A stretch of 64,000 bases of DNA from Beta vulgaris subsp. vulgaris (GCF_026745355.1 NC_079209.1:38321505-38385504), one strand, 5' to 3'; positions 36,468 to 49,211 are shown, numbered from the stretch's first letter. The notes: generated by a model from the letters alone, not told the origin. A program made the numbers and translations.

Positions 36468-38967
36468 TGTAACACCCCGATAATTCTCCCTTTTAAGGAA
36501 TACCTTTATAAGATAAAAGTAGAGAATTACCCAAGTATTATCGCCCGTGCGATAACGTATCGGATTATTTAGAATTTTGCAGCAGAAAACATATAAGTGA
36601 CCTTAACCTTTTATTATAAATAAGTAAATAAATAAATAAGTATTTAAAAATCAACAATTTAAAGGAGTCTTATTCAAACCAACTTATTAATGTATATTCC
36701 TACTAATGCAGAAAATAAAATAACTAGTTACACATTCTCTTCATTCCAGATTCCAAATGATGCACATCTACGAACTTGTAATGTCAATACTTTACTGAAT
36801 CTGCTCACCAAAATAGATCATCACATGATCAATAAAGGAAAGCCATGATCACACACACAAATAAAGCACGTAATCAGCAAAGCTGAGTACTACGTACTAA
36901 AACATAAGCATTCTCAACATGATACTAAATAAATACCATGCAGGGATAAATAATAATACAATCACATAACATTCTGCAGTTAACTTTTACTGAACTAACT
37001 CTAAACATCTTTTTATTACTCAAATAGAATAGTTATTGACCAAGCTGTCCTACCACCAATGCCTTCACTAAGAAGACAAAATACGGGCGCGACTCTGTAT
37101 TCCAGAATGACCTGCGATATCGAGGAACCTTTGAAAATAAAAGAGGGATGGTGATCAATTCATCTCCTAGAAAAAGTCATGGGCTACCACCATGTACTCC
37201 AACTCCCAATGTCCAACTTTAGACATGCACAAGTCTAAAGTCTACAACTATTTTCGTTTGTGACACATATACAAGCAATCACAGAGCTAACAACCAAATA
37301 ATCACAACTGAACTTCTTTTATCTGAGGATTTAAGTGACCACAACTTACAACCTAAGATTATTTTCCTTTAATCCCAATCCATCTTATTTGTTGAACATA
37401 GCCAACAATCCAACTTACCTTTACAAAGGCATAATTTATCAACTTACCAAATAAGACCCACAATCCTCATAAGATAAAGAATTGAAATAATATATAAGGG
37501 AACATATGAATAACATGATTCAATCCCTATACCAAATATTAATTCCTCATGTGAATTAATAAATAAAATTCCCTTCCACAAGTTTGCATCAATTATTCCA
37601 TATAAACATGAAAATCTTTACTCATAATAAATCTCAAAATCAAATGCTTGCACACAGGCATAAAACATGCAACAATCAATAATACCAGAAATCACATATG
37701 AACTTAATAAGTTCCTATACATGATACTGAAATTCTTTCTCCTTAAATCATGATACTAATCACATAGCACACAGGTATGTACATACCTTTTGTAAACTAT
37801 TCGGAAGGCCACTTTTAACTTCTTAAAAGTCTCCTACAAAATATTCTCCGCCTAGAAATCAAACTAAATAAATCAATACTCTTACAACAACTCTAAAATA
37901 TTTGAAATCCCCTTTTAAATATATTCAAAAGCTGATTTGAATATCAAAACTTCAATTACTTTTAATTCCTAGCATAGTACTACTATACTAGTAATTAAAA
38001 CTCTTAAAACTCCATTAATAAAATTCTTTCTGAAATTTCAGAAACTTTGAAAATCATAAAACCTTCTTTAAACATATGTAAACATGTTTAAAATCATAAT
38101 CTAAATCAATCTCATAGTATATAACATGCTACTATGGTTTTCTAGTAATTAAAACCCTAAAAATCCATGCTTTAATGATTAAAACTTCAATTTAACCATA
38201 ATAAATAAATCTAAATTTTTATTCTTATAATGTATAATATATATGAATCAAGATTATATATGAGTCAACATTAAAAGAAATCATAAAAACATAGTCTTTA
38301 ATGAAATCTTGAGGAAGAAGAAAAGAAAACAACCAACAAGAAGAAGAACAAAGGAGTCGCCGGAAATAGAAGACCAGGGCAGCAGCAGTGGCGCACGACC
38401 CTTGGTGGTTTTGAAGGCTTTGTGGCGTTTCTTGTTGAAGAAGCTTCGTTACTTGAAGAAGAAGAAAGGATTTGAGAGAGAGAGAGAATTCGAAAATCGG
38501 TGAGGAGAGAGAAGGAATGAGCTGGCCGAAAACTTAGAGAGAGAGGAGAGAGAAAATATTCTTTGTGTGGGGTAAAATAATTGGGTATTAGGATATTTAC
38601 AATAAAGCTTCCCTTGTGGGCTTAGGAAAAGGAGATTGGGCTCAACTAAAATTGATGATGTATAGGATAAAAAATTTAGAACTTTCATCATCAATATGAC
38701 TCCTTTTCCTTATCCATTTAGGATTTTGGGTTCCTCAAGTCCATTAGACTTCTTTTCCAATATAAATTAGTATTTAAAACTTTTATCAAAGCATGCTTAA
38801 TTAAAATATTTTTAACTTTCTTAAATCCTCAAAATAACTTTATTTTACTTTAAAATAGTCAACCTTTTTGAATAGTCAAATCATTTTAAAACTAGATTAT
38901 GTTTAAATATAAATAAATAAATACTAAAATATATTTATTAAATTCTTTAAAATTATGGGGGATTACA
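36468..38967 (-). repeat. Solo LTR, gypsy type, 2.5 kb
   Basis: Plus-strand ends TGTAACACCCC and GGGGGATTACA with a perfect 5-bp duplication GTGGT (36463-36467 and 38968-38972). There is no internal domain, so it is the product of LTR-LTR recombination. The orientation is inferred from the GGGGTGTTACA end on the minus strand. It splits an exon of the CACTA-borne protease gene. ORFs at 38309-38694 are not convincing. Confidence 0.92.
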
Positions 38968-40144
38968 GTGGTACCCAACTTCACCTCCACATGTGTATCA
39001 TACGACATATCACGCATATTTGCATGTAGCCATAAGCATGCCTTAGTGAGACACTAAAGCGTTGATGACTCAATCCAAGTATGTTTAGGGTTTTGTTGGC
39101 AACTTGAACCTTTGGAGACTTGCGTTCCTTTACGTGAAATGGCCTTCTTTGGATTGCTTGAACCCTCCTTCTTCTTCTCCTTTCTAGAGGAGGTGAGTCC
39201 GCCTTGCTTTCCTTGGGCTTGTTCATTGTCCCCAAAACCTATTGATTCAAACGAAAAAACATTCAACTTAGTTAGTTAATACTTAATAGGTATGAATTAA
39301 ATAAATCAATATGAATATGGAATTTATTTGCTTCATTTTACCTTGTCTGAAAACCTCACCCATGCCGATGGCCACAAGACATAACTACCACGACCATCGG
39401 TCAAGATATTTTTATCAACTGACGGTTTAGGCAACGGGAGAGCAAAGTCTTCGTAACCAAGAGTAATGCTGACTACACTAACCGCCAAGTGCTCATTGTC
39501 CACAGACTCGTGATGGACTATTGCACGTTCACTTCGTGTTTGTGCATTTCCTCCAGCTACGACAATCAAACCCTCATCTTTTACATCTAGTAAAAGCTGG
39601 CAAGGCGTTTCTTCCTTTAAAAGTAAATGAATTGAGGTTAGTTTATATAATTACTTAGTTTTAAAAATTATAAGAAGGATAGTAATTACCTCTAACTCAA
39701 GTATAGATGGTGCTGATTTTTGTGCGTTAGGATGGCTAGATTATTCCTCCAAAGGACGATCTAACTTACGTTAACGTGTCGTCGGTATCCCATACTATGA
39801 AAGGACCGCGTTGAAACTTTTCGTGAGTTTCTCCGTCACCTTCTCTGTAATTTCCCCTGTAAGCTTCTCCTGGAGAGCTTGTCTCATAGCTTCCATATCA
39901 TGTGGTGTGGAAACATTAGAGCGTGATTTTGTACCCATAAAAGAATCTTTAGTATAGGCTTTTTTTCATACCGAGACGAATACCACCAAAACCCCTCAAA
40001 CATTCATTGTGGTCCTTTTCAAAAGTCTCGTTAAGAGCACCTTTGTTGCTTTCTTGAGTGAACTCGCCGCTAACCTCTTTTTTCTTGAGCCCTATCTATC
40101 TAGAATATAGAACTACAAGTGTTAGTGTTAAAAAATAACATATT

Positions 40145-40555
40145 TACAAGGGGGCTTGTGCAAGAAAAGGGGGGGGGGATTGTGCAAAGAAGAGCGAGTG
40201 TGCTAGGGGGTGGGTAGTTGGGGAGGCAACAAGGTCTGAGGGTTGGCAGGTGGGAGGGTGGCATGTTGGTGGGAACTCTACAGGGGTGGGGCAGCAAGGG
40301 GAGGGGGGTCTGCAGGGGGTAGAAGGGAGGGAGGGCAATAGCTGGGAGGGTGGCAAGCTGGTAGGGGGCAGCAAGAGGGGGGAGGGTAGCAGGTATGAAG
40401 GTCCATTGGCAGCAAGGGGAGGGGGTAGCAGGGGTTGGGGAGCAAGGGGAAGGGGGTCTGCAGGGGTGAGGCAGCAAAGGGACGGGGGTGGCAGAAGGTG
40501 GGGCAGCAAAGGGAGGGAGTTGGTAGAAGTTGGGGCAGTAAGGGGAGGGGGGGTG
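40145..40555. repeat. G-rich minisatellite-like tract
   Basis: Strongly strand-asymmetric DNA made of degenerate GCAAGGGGAGGGGG and GGGTGGCAG words. Pro-rich minus-strand and Gly-rich plus-strand ORFs are compositional. It sits where the body of TNPD is expected. Confidence 0.8.
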
Positions 40556-40750
40556 CTAGTCTTGCCTAAACCCGCGACGAAAGATAAGCTCCCTCAGCAA
40601 CCCAATGTTACTAACCATGCCCACATTACCACAATCAACACAAGGACAATAAAACCCCTTAGTTCCTGTTGCAGTCTGATCACTTAATGTAGCATCACAA
40701 AATTCAAAGACCGTATTCACGAATTCACACATGTCACGACTACCATACAT
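40556..40750 (-). pseudogene. TNPD N-terminal remnant (Transpos_assoc domain)
   Basis: 65 codons starting MYGSRDMCEFV with the domain's Cys cluster FYCPCVDCGN and ending LRELIFRRGFRQ. The pattern matches the start of the TNPD gene of CACTA 1 (CPCIRCNN). The Transposase_21 core that should follow is missing and replaced by the G-rich tract, so element 2 lacks its own transposase here. Confidence 0.7.
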
Positions 40751-40887
40751 CCATGCATGATTTATTTCAATCAGACCTCATGTCAATGACAAACTTCATT
40801 ACATGCTTAGAGTTTATGAACGATATACATTTAATGAAATGCATGCTTTCCAAGGGTCCTTATCACTCCAACCTAACCCATCCTTAG

Positions 40888-41103
40888 ATGTCTAATCTCA
40901 CTAGTGAATGTATGCCTTCTTTTCGATTCTACGGAAAATTCGGCAGCATTTTCCTACAGTTCTCCAAGTACACAATGTAGATATATAGCTATTTATATCT
41001 ACATATGTACCCATACAACAAAAGTAGGGAAACGATAAGCCAATATTTCCTCTAGAATCGAAAGAAAGGCATACATTCACCATCTAAGTGAGATTAAATA
41101 TCT
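40888..41103. repeat. Long inverted repeat (foldback), about 215 bp
   Basis: Arms of about 60 bp: TCTCACTAGTGAATGTATGCC on the left and its near-complement GGCATACATTCACCATC(T) on the right, with a centre GTAGATATATAGC..TATATCTAC. Non-coding; a MITE or hairpin. Confidence 0.75.
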
Positions 41104-42228
41104 AAGCACAATCCCAAACCGGGGACTATTCAAGACTTACTCCTAATGAGTAATACTCAAACGAGTATATTAGCATATGATATGATGATGCATACATAGG
41201 TTTTCAAACAACAAAGTATTTTACATCTAATCTTAATTCAATGATAAATATATACATATTTGCACATGTAAACCAATTTACCGTGAAAGAAAGTTAAATA
41301 TGAGTGATAACATAGCAATATCAAGGTTGTAAATAGAAAAATCGAACTCAACACTCCGTCACTAGCTAGCTTCAATAATCAACAACAAAGTTTAAAGTTA
41401 AGGTTAGTATAAATTAGCAAACCAAACAAAACTAGACAAAATAAAACTAAAATAAACTCAAGTTATAACAAAATAAAACAAAATAAAATAAAACTAAACT
41501 AAACTTAACTTAACTAAACTAGTTAGTAATTAAGTACAACAACAACAATAACAACAACACCACCCACAAAATTAAAGCCCTAGGTTTTTTAACCTAAACA
41601 TCAAACTAACTACTTAAACTAAAATTACATTAACTCAAATCTAATTTCACTAACAATTATTTGTAAAATTACAATGAATTATAAACTTGAAGCTTCAAAT
41701 ATGAGATTACAATAAAAGTTATGAATTTTTAGTTACCCAGCTAGGAAAAGGTGGAGAAGGAATGTAGTTGTTTAGGGAGGGTTGGAGGAGGAATGTAGTT
41801 GTTTAGGAGGAGGAAGGTGGAGATGAGGTGTGAAGTGGCGGCATGCAAGCTAGGGTAGACTTGCATCAATGTAGTAGTAGCCAATCTAGGGCGCCCTGCT
41901 GGTGGTGGAAGCTTCAGGTGCGCAAGCTGGCTGTTGGTGGTGGTGCACAAGCTAGACGACGGTCGCAGGTGGTTGGCGGTGTGGAGTGGTGGTGCATGGT
42001 CGAACCACCACTAGTGGAGCTGAGGGAGAATTGAACTATGAAGCTAAGGAGCGGTGGTGTGGTGGACTGCAGAATCAGTGGCGGTCACAGGTGGTGGTGG
42101 TGAGGGTGGTGTTAGGTGGTCAAAATTCTTCAGCAGTCGGGAGCTAGCTAGATGAACTAAGCTAAAGGAACTAAAATGGGTGAATTGAGGGAAAGATTGG
42201 AAATACGGGTTTTTTCGAGCGGAAAAAT
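41104..42228 (-). promoter_or_regulatory. Presumed 5' leader of CACTA 2 genes
   Basis: AT-rich with CAA repeats (41530-41560), then a GGTGG-rich stretch at 41750-42130, the same order as the leader of CACTA 1. ORFs in the GC-rich part are not convincing. Confidence 0.4.
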
Positions 42229-42420
42229 AACAGTAATCTGATGCTGTCCTTCGAACCGCATCAAATTAAAAAAAAAAAAAAAAAAACTTCAGTTTTAATT
42301 GTGATTCGGTCCCAAAAGGACTGCATCAAATTTTTCTCCCAGCTTTCCCTCCCATTTTTAATGTTGAGTTTCGGATGCGGTTTTACAAAAATCGAATATG
42401 TTACTATTAAGTGACAAATA
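42229..42420. repeat. Right subterminal repeats of CACTA 2
   Basis: GATGC-GTCCTTCGAACCGCATC and GATGCGGTTTT words in inverse orientation to the left end, with a poly(A) run at 42267-42285. Confidence 0.65.
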
Positions 42421-42655
42421 AGTTTTTTTCCACTAATGCACGATTTTTTTTTACAACATAAATCACCATTGTTTTGAAAGCTAAAATAGATTTGAAACAT
42501 AGTAATGTAAATGAAGTCATACACATAAAAAAAATTGTGAGGACTTGATTACAACGCGCCATCCAACACATTGAGATGTAGAAATATTATAAAAAAATTA
42601 AAAACTCTAATGTCGAGCACGAACAGTAGTTATCTTCCCCAAGACCATGTGTGAC

Positions 42656-43079
42656 TAGAGGTGGGCATGGGCCGGCACGCGTGCCGACCCGACCCGACAC
42701 AATTTGGGCCCGGCCCGACATGAGCCCGCTCAAGGCCCAGTCCGGCACGTTGTCCGCTACGTGGGCCGTGGGCCTGTCACGGTCAAGAAATTTTATTTCC
42801 GCCCCGCACCGGCACGAGCCCGCGTGGGCCGGCCCGCAGGCCGAACACTCCTTTTCTTTGTTATTTACCCTAAATCTGTCAAAAATACAACATAAAACAT
42901 GGGCCGGCCCGCGGGAAGCACGAGCCCGGCCCGCGGTCCCGTGGACAAATTTTTCAAATTTCAAGCCCGGCCTGGCACGGCCCGCCACTCATGGGCCTGG
43001 GCCCGGCCCGACCCGCCATTTACTCAAACCCGCGGGCCGAGCCCGTGAACAGGCCCGGCTCCGCCCATGCCCAACTCTA
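42656..43079. mobile_element. hAT-type MITE, GC-rich, 424 bp
   Basis: Ends TAGAGGTGGGCATGGGC and inverse TAGAGTTGGGCATGGGC. 8-bp target duplication TGTGTGAC (42648-42655) versus TGCGTGAC (43080-43087), as for hAT elements. Filled with GGCCCGGC words in both orientations. The overlapping ORFs are compositional. Confidence 0.9.
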
Positions 43080-43087
43080 TGCGTGAC

Positions 43088-43504
43088 TCCATGTTCTTTT
43101 GAGTTTTGAAAGCTAAAACATATTCCCCATATTATGGATACCAAAAACTACCCCTAAAAAAATGAATACCAAAAACTAAAAATTTTAGTGGATTAAAAAA
43201 CTAAGAAATTCAAATTCACTGACAATGCTTTAATAAAAACTTGACTTCTTCGTATAACGCTGTCGCAATATTATCGGAAAATGTGATTTAAAATTCTTCA
43301 GTTTTGCTTATGATTTTCATATTTTCTTTCAATTTTTCAATTTCAAGAATGAATTAGGCAATGTCATGAACACCATAATGGGGAGGTGAACCAACCCCGG
43401 GGAAAAGACAGCGACACCGATGAAGTCACCATACCGTAAGACCACACATAACTTGGGGACTGATGTAGTCTCTAGCATGGAAAGAGAGAGTGTGGATGAG
43501 GAGA
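43088..43504. other. Unassigned AT-rich DNA
   Basis: Nothing recognised. Confidence 0.5.
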
Positions 43505-43506
43505 TA

Positions 43507-43724
43507 CTTCCTCAGTTTCATAATATTCGCTACACTTTTCATTATGGAAACTTTCACATTACTTGCCACACTTCCTTTTTGAGCAATAAACTCTCTCTAT
43601 TACTCTATATCTCTCCCCTCACATTGGTCCCTTTTTCTTTTTACTCTCTACCTCTTTCTTCTCCAAAAATTGCCTAAAAATCCGTAAATTGAGAAATGTA
43701 GCGAGTAATGTGAAATGGAAGAAT
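43507..43724. mobile_element. Degraded Stowaway-like MITE
   Basis: Left end CTTCCTCAGTTTCATAATATTCG after TA; the right end is a decayed inverse (GTAGCGAGTAATGTGAAATGG). Confidence 0.6.
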
Positions 43725-43924
43725 TAGACAAAGTCAACTTTGTTATAAACTCATAACCTATATCTCTCTCCTCTTATTTACTTGAAATCTTGAACAAATG
43801 TGTGTTCTGCACTAGACCCCAGGGTTGTTTTTTTTTTATTAGAACAATGTTTTAATGGATAGCTATATATACTCATATATTCATACAACACCAAATCCCC
43901 TTTAAACTTAGAATTATTGTTGTC

Positions 43925-44300
43925 TTTGTATATTATAATTAATTTATCTATATTATTATTGTTTTGGAAAAAATATTTTTAACAAGAACTTTTTCTCATT
44001 CTTCTTAAAATAAGTCAACATTTCGATTAACTATGAACAAGTTAACCTTGTACCTACTTTTGCTATAAATGAGTTAAATCACAATGTCGTCCTATTAAAA
44101 TGTGACACGTATCATAATTTCAACGTCATTAACTCGTTTACAGCAAAATTAGATACAAGATTAACTTATTCTAAGATAATCAAAAAATTAACTTATTTTG
44201 AGAAGATCAACCTAAGTTGACTTATTAAAAATGAATAATTTTTCATATTAATTTTTGTATATTATGATAAATTTATGTATATTATTATTGCTTTTTTTGT
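43925..44300. repeat. Foldback flanked by a 40-bp direct duplication
   Basis: TTTGTATATTATAATTAATT... at 43925 recurs as TTTGTATATTATGATAAATT... at 44256. Between them an imperfect palindrome has arms carrying AACAAGTTAACCTTGTACCT and its diverged inverse AGATACAAGATTAACTTATT. Non-coding. Confidence 0.5.
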
Positions 44301-44586
44301 ATATTATGATGAATTCCATGAGTTGAATTTTTGTTTATTATTTGGAGATTTTTGCTATTTTAAATAATCATGTTTATGACTGTTTTAAATATAAGTCAAT
44401 ACTAATTATCAAAGTCTCAAACTAATCATAAATGAAATATGATCTACATAGAAAATAATCAAAAACATTATTATTGTAAATTGTACTATTTATGATTAAT
44501 ACTAAATGTAATTACGCAACTAATTTAATACCAATCACGATTTCACACATAACGGGTGCATATAAGACTAGTATATAAAATGGTAG

Positions 44587-44786
44587 CATATATGTAACTA
44601 TATATAGATAGAATCATTGATTGTTACCTTCTGTAAATGACAAATGTATCTTGATTGTAGGCTACTATTACCTTTTATCTTTTGCCATGGTATTAAAATT
44701 AGTGTGACTCAAAGGTCAAATAGAACATACTATTGTCATTTATATAAGATAATAGTAAAAAATTCTATCTATAATTACATATATGT
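44587..44786. repeat. Small inverted-repeat element
   Basis: Arms ATATATGTAACTATATATAGAT and inverse ATCTATAATTACATATATG; MITE-like, 200 bp. No target duplication assigned. Confidence 0.45.
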
Positions 44787-45117
44787 GATCAGTTGATCCC
44801 AGTTGATGGATGAGAATCTCATTATTACACATTTTGTAATTTTTCAACTGTTGGTTTTTATTTTTATCAACCTTTCAACTTTAATTCTTATGACAATTCT
44901 ATGGTTGGCTCCTTACAGCTTATTCCACCCATTATAAAGTGGCGATTGTCTCTTGCATGTTATTGGTACGATGACATGCTGATGAATGATGTAGAAATCA
45001 TGTCATAAGGTTTTCGTAGAAATCATGTAATAATGTCAAAATTTAACCAAAAAAATCAACATTAAAACATCGTTATTTTATATTCCTTCCGGCCTCGGTC
45101 TCATGTTTTAGGTTATA
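44787..45117. other. Unassigned AT-rich DNA
   Basis: Nothing recognised. Confidence 0.5.
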
Positions 45118-45285
45118 CTAGAATTTTTTTGCACGCGATGCGTTCTTGAATTTTTTTTGAAACAAAAAATCGATTTTTTTCAACATAAGAGTCAAAATTT
45201 AAACATTAGACATATGAAGTATAATTGTTTTTAGTTGCAAAATTTGATTGGTTTAGTTTCTGTCACTTAAGTCTCTCACCATTCG

Positions 45286-45317
<32 letters not shown>

Positions 45318-45633
45318 TTTCAAAGTTAAATTCTATGAACAAAATAGAAATTTTATTGAATTTATTAATGATTTCTAATATTATAATTTTTTAGTTGATT
45401 TTCGAATTAAGTACAATACTTCATAAATTGTAAAGAAAGTGGACACTTTGATTTCAAGTCAACTTTTTCATAGGTTGTAGTTTGTGAGTGATTGTTATAA
45501 TTATATTTTTTGTATATTTGTTTGATGCCCTCTTTGATTTGTAAGTAAATTTGTAATTTAGAATGGGAAGGGGGTAACATAGTCTCTTCATTCGGGGACA
45601 CCATAACGCCCCCCTTCCCTTATATAATAGAGA
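45118..45633 (-). mobile_element. Non-autonomous Helitron, same family as 27606-28444
   Basis: Minus-strand 5' end TCTCTATTATATAAGGG at 45633; 3' hairpin remnant GAACGCATCGCGTGC, then CTAG at 45118 after A. Contains a T tract of about 32 bases near 45286-45314. Non-coding. Confidence 0.82.
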
Positions 45634-45789
45634 TATGTTGTACTTTAATTCTTGAATGATATTTTACATAAACCTTTTTACCTTGATAGTTAATCGCTTG
45701 TATATAATAGAAAAAGATAGGTCCAAATATATGTAAAATTTTAATTTTTATATATAGGAAACACTATAAAAAAAGTAAATAATTATTTT

Positions 45790-46202
45790 CCTTGTCTAAC
45801 TTCTAACTGATTTCTCTACAAATACACCTCTATTTTTTATCATGGCCCACCATCAATTGTGAATGATTCTTGAGAATAGTGATTTGTAAGTAAATTTTTG
45901 TAAATGTTTTTGTATGCATTGACGTTCTAGATAAGTAATTTTAATCTGTATGTTAGTTTTAATTAGTTTTAATAAAGTTTCCTGATTAAGATTTTTATAA
46001 CGTGATTTTCTCAATTGTATGAGTGGTTTGTAAAGTTTCGTCTTTTAAGTGATTTGTGTGTGTGTTGTAAATTAATTTTTGGTAGTTTTCTTTGAGTGAT
46101 TTTGATTTTGACATTCCTTTTGTAATTTAAAAAGGGAAGAGGGGCAAAATAGACATTTCAAAAGAGGGCACATTGCTCCTCCCTTCCCTTATATAATAGA
46201 GA
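45790..46202 (-). mobile_element. Second Helitron 5' end, partial copy
   Basis: TCTCTATTATATAAGGGAAGG on the minus strand at 46202, with about 100 bp similar to the 5' part of the neighbouring Helitron. No separate hairpin-CTAG end found; left boundary approximate. Confidence 0.55.
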
Positions 46203-46266
46203 TTTTATTTTCTGAATATCCCTAAAATAGTTGTCAAGTATTTAAGTTCTAATAACATAAACAACA

Positions 46267-47391
46267 TATTGTTTCACTATTTTGATAATGACATATAATT
46301 AAAGTTTACATGATTTTATTTTATCAAATCCGGTTTTTAGTTTATTATGTTAGAAGTAATTTTTATATGTCTTAGATTTATTTTCTGTTTTGTTTATTTT
46401 ATTTTGTTTGATTTATTCTTTTTGTTTTAATTAGTTTAGTTATCTTTAGATTTCACAAAAAACATGTTAAATAACTTATGAAGAATTGATTAGGTTTTTA
46501 TATAATCAAGATTAAGTTGTTTATAACTTATTTGTGATATCCGTTAATATTATGGATGTAACAAATTAATATATTAAGTTCCATAATATTGTGTTAGTTA
46601 GTGTGTGTGCAGCATCTTGGTTGCCTACAATCTAGGAGCCGCCAAATCACTAACCTAAATGCGCTTAAAAATAGAACGTTGAGGTAGTTCCTACATTTTA
46701 GGAACCAAACAACCACTCTATTTTAAGGCGTGTGAACGTGGATAAGTGGCTAGTTTAAGGAAGCCAACTCCAACGGATATTCACAACGGAACATTGTGGA
46801 GAAGTGGCTGAAGCTATGGGAATGGAAGATGATTTGAGAAGATCGTGGAGAAGAATTCGAGAAGAAAGGTCCTACAAATAGAGTTTGTAATGATCAATAT
46901 ACTTTCAGAATTTTATGTAATATTCTTAGAGAAAGTACATTCGGTTTTCTTCTTCTTAGAAATTGATGTATTATAGATTGGGTTGAGTGAATCTAAGTCT
47001 GTAATCATTTTGGAGAGAAAAAGAAGAGAAAGAGAAAAGACTTTGAGTGAAGTCAAGGGAGAAGTCAACTGTTCAGGGGAACAGCTGACAGGGAACCAGT
47101 TCCTAGAGGAACAGAGTTGGTCCAAGTTTAGGTTGTACAAAAGAGAGTCTTTTGGCCTAAAAGTTATTAAAGAGAATTGAGTCAAAATCCCTCGTGGTCA
47201 AGGTTTTTCTTCCTATTGGGCCTAGGAAGTTTTCCTTGTAAAAATCTCGTGTTCCTAGTTCTTTCTTAATTCATGCAATTATTTCTTTCTTACTTAATCA
47301 TTCTTTTATTTCCGCAAAAAGTTTGAAAATCTCTCCAACTACAATTCACCCCCCCTCTTGTAGTTGCTTAAGTGTTCGTCCAAGACTAACA
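46267..47391 (+). repeat. 5' LTR of the copia element
   Basis: Starts TATTGTTTCAC and ends AGACTAACA; the same TAT precedes TGTT in the 3' LTR, so the LTR ends are TA...CA rather than TG...CA. Confidence 0.88.
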
Positions 47392-47406
47392 ATTGGTATC
47401 AGAGCC
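47392..47406 (+). promoter_or_regulatory. Primer-binding site, initiator tRNA-Met
   Basis: ATTGGTATCAGAGCC directly after the 5' LTR. Confidence 0.92.
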
Positions 47407-47454
47407 TAGTTCCTCCAAAATCAGTTAACACTGAGGAGCTAGTTCCTGGAAACG

Positions 47455-49206
47455 ATGAACACATCAGGAGAAAGATTGGAAGAAGGTTACTCAACTCAGC
47501 TTCCCCCAATGTTTAATGGCAAGTATTATCCATACTGGAAGAATCGTATGGAAATATTTATCAAGGCCGAAAATTATCAAGTTTGGAGAGTAATAGATTG
47601 GTGACTTCGAAGTCACAGAGAAAAATGAAAAAGGTGAAAATCCCCAAGCCCTCTCCAAATATGATAAAGATGACTTCGACAAGATGGAGATGAATAACTT
47701 GGCCAAAAAGATTCTCCACTGTGGTCTTGGTCCCCATGAACACAATCGAATCATGGGATGCAAATCAGCCAACTGGAAACTTCTTCAAGTTACTCACGAA
47801 GGAACAAACGAAGTCAACGATCAAAGATTGACATGCTCATGCACAAATATGAGCTATTTCAAATGAAGCCTAAGGAGTCTGTTCAAGAGATGCTCACAAG
47901 ATTCTCCAACATCATAAATGAACTTGAATCTCTAGGAAAGATCATCACTCTCGAGGAACAAGTATGAAAAGTTCTACGAAGTCTTCCTCAGGATGAAAAA
48001 TGGATGGCAAAGGTTACTGCCCTGCTTGAAACAAAGATTTCACCACATTCAATATCGAACAATTCTTCCTTGTTGACTCATGAAATCCATCTAGGAACTC
48101 ATGAAGTTGACTCTAATAGGCCTAAGGCTTGGCTCTCAAGTCCGATGATTGAGGATTCAGAAACTGAGATGAAGAGGCAGCATGATCGTGAAAAGATTCA
48201 AAAAGTTCTTCAACAAGAACTACAAAGGGAAGAACTGAAAAAGCCAGGAAAGTTAAGTGTCACAAGTGTAGTCCGGATCACTTCATAAAGGAATGCCCTC
48301 TCTGGGAAAATGAAAAGAGCAAAGGAAAGTACAAGGAGAAGGGAAAGGAACAACAAAAACCTTTCTCAAAAGTTGATATGAGAAGGGCCATGGTAGCTGC
48401 CTGGGGAGAATCCGATTCAGACGAGGAGCAGGAACAACCAGAAGAGGAGACAGCTCATTTATGTCTCATGGCAAAAACAGACGAAGAAGAAGACTTGCCA
48501 AACAACAAGGTACGCATAAATGTTATTGAAGAAGAGTTAAAAGAACTTTCAAAGAATCAATTAATAAAACTACTTTTGGAAACCTTGATGACTACAAGGC
48601 CATTTGTGTTAGAGAGAAAATTTAGAAAAAGCCTTAGAAGTCACCAAAGGTCATTCAAATTGGTTTAAAACAGTAATGCAAACATTGAGGAAAGATTCTT
48701 TGAAGTCTTTGATGAAAACCGACGTATTCGAGAAGCTTTTGAAAATGCTAAAAATGAAAATTATTTCTTGAATATGGAAATGGCTGAATTGAAACTATTC
48801 GTTCCTGAAGGAACCAGTTCCTCTATAAATACCAGATCCGAGTTCGAAAAGTTAAAATTCGAACATGAAAAAGTTTTGAGTAAATATCTGGTACTTAAAG
48901 AGAAAATGGAATCTTCAAGAACGACTCTTCCTGATCCAGTAAGCTGGATACAAAAATATAAAAATGAAGGAAGAAGTGGGTAGGTTTCAATCACAAGAAG
49001 AAAAAAAAATGAAAAAATATGTTGATCTTCCAAGCAGCCGAATATGCTCTTACTGTGGGAACAGTGGACACTTAGTGTCTGACTGTTCCTCCAGAGAAGA
49101 ACATATTGAAATGAACACCCACTTAGTTAAACAAGTTTGGAAAGTTAAGAGAAATACAAGCCCGACAGAGGAACCCAAGTCAAACTGGGTTCCTACCACT
49201 GACTGA
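47455..49206 (+). pseudogene. gag: copia Gag, broken
   Basis: ATG at 47455 opens MNTSGERLEEGYS and the FNGKYYPYWKNRM motif of copia Gag. The frame shifts near 47597 and again before 47850. Further parts read LMHKYELFQMKPKESVQE and EEELKELSKNQLIKLL. Two nucleocapsid zinc knuckles are visible: CHKCSPDHFIKEC near 48260, one residue short, and the regular CSYCGNSGHLVSDC near 49047. The segment AWGESDSDEEQEQPEEE between them is typical of Sirevirus Gag. Packages RNA in the family; here inactivated by at least five breaks. Confidence 0.87.
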
Positions 49207-49211
49207 TTGCT

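Noticed and set aside
40100..40687. Pro-rich and Gly-rich ORFs of 120-145 codons
   Set aside because: Compositional effect of the G-rich tract; overlapping frames on both strands are equally open.
42651..43109. 152-codon ORF and antisense 133-codon ORF
   Set aside because: Covers a palindromic GC-rich hAT MITE; no protein signal.
44540..44575. Plus-strand Helitron 3' end (CTAGT after GGGTGCATATAAG)
   Set aside because: No convincing hairpin or matching TC start.
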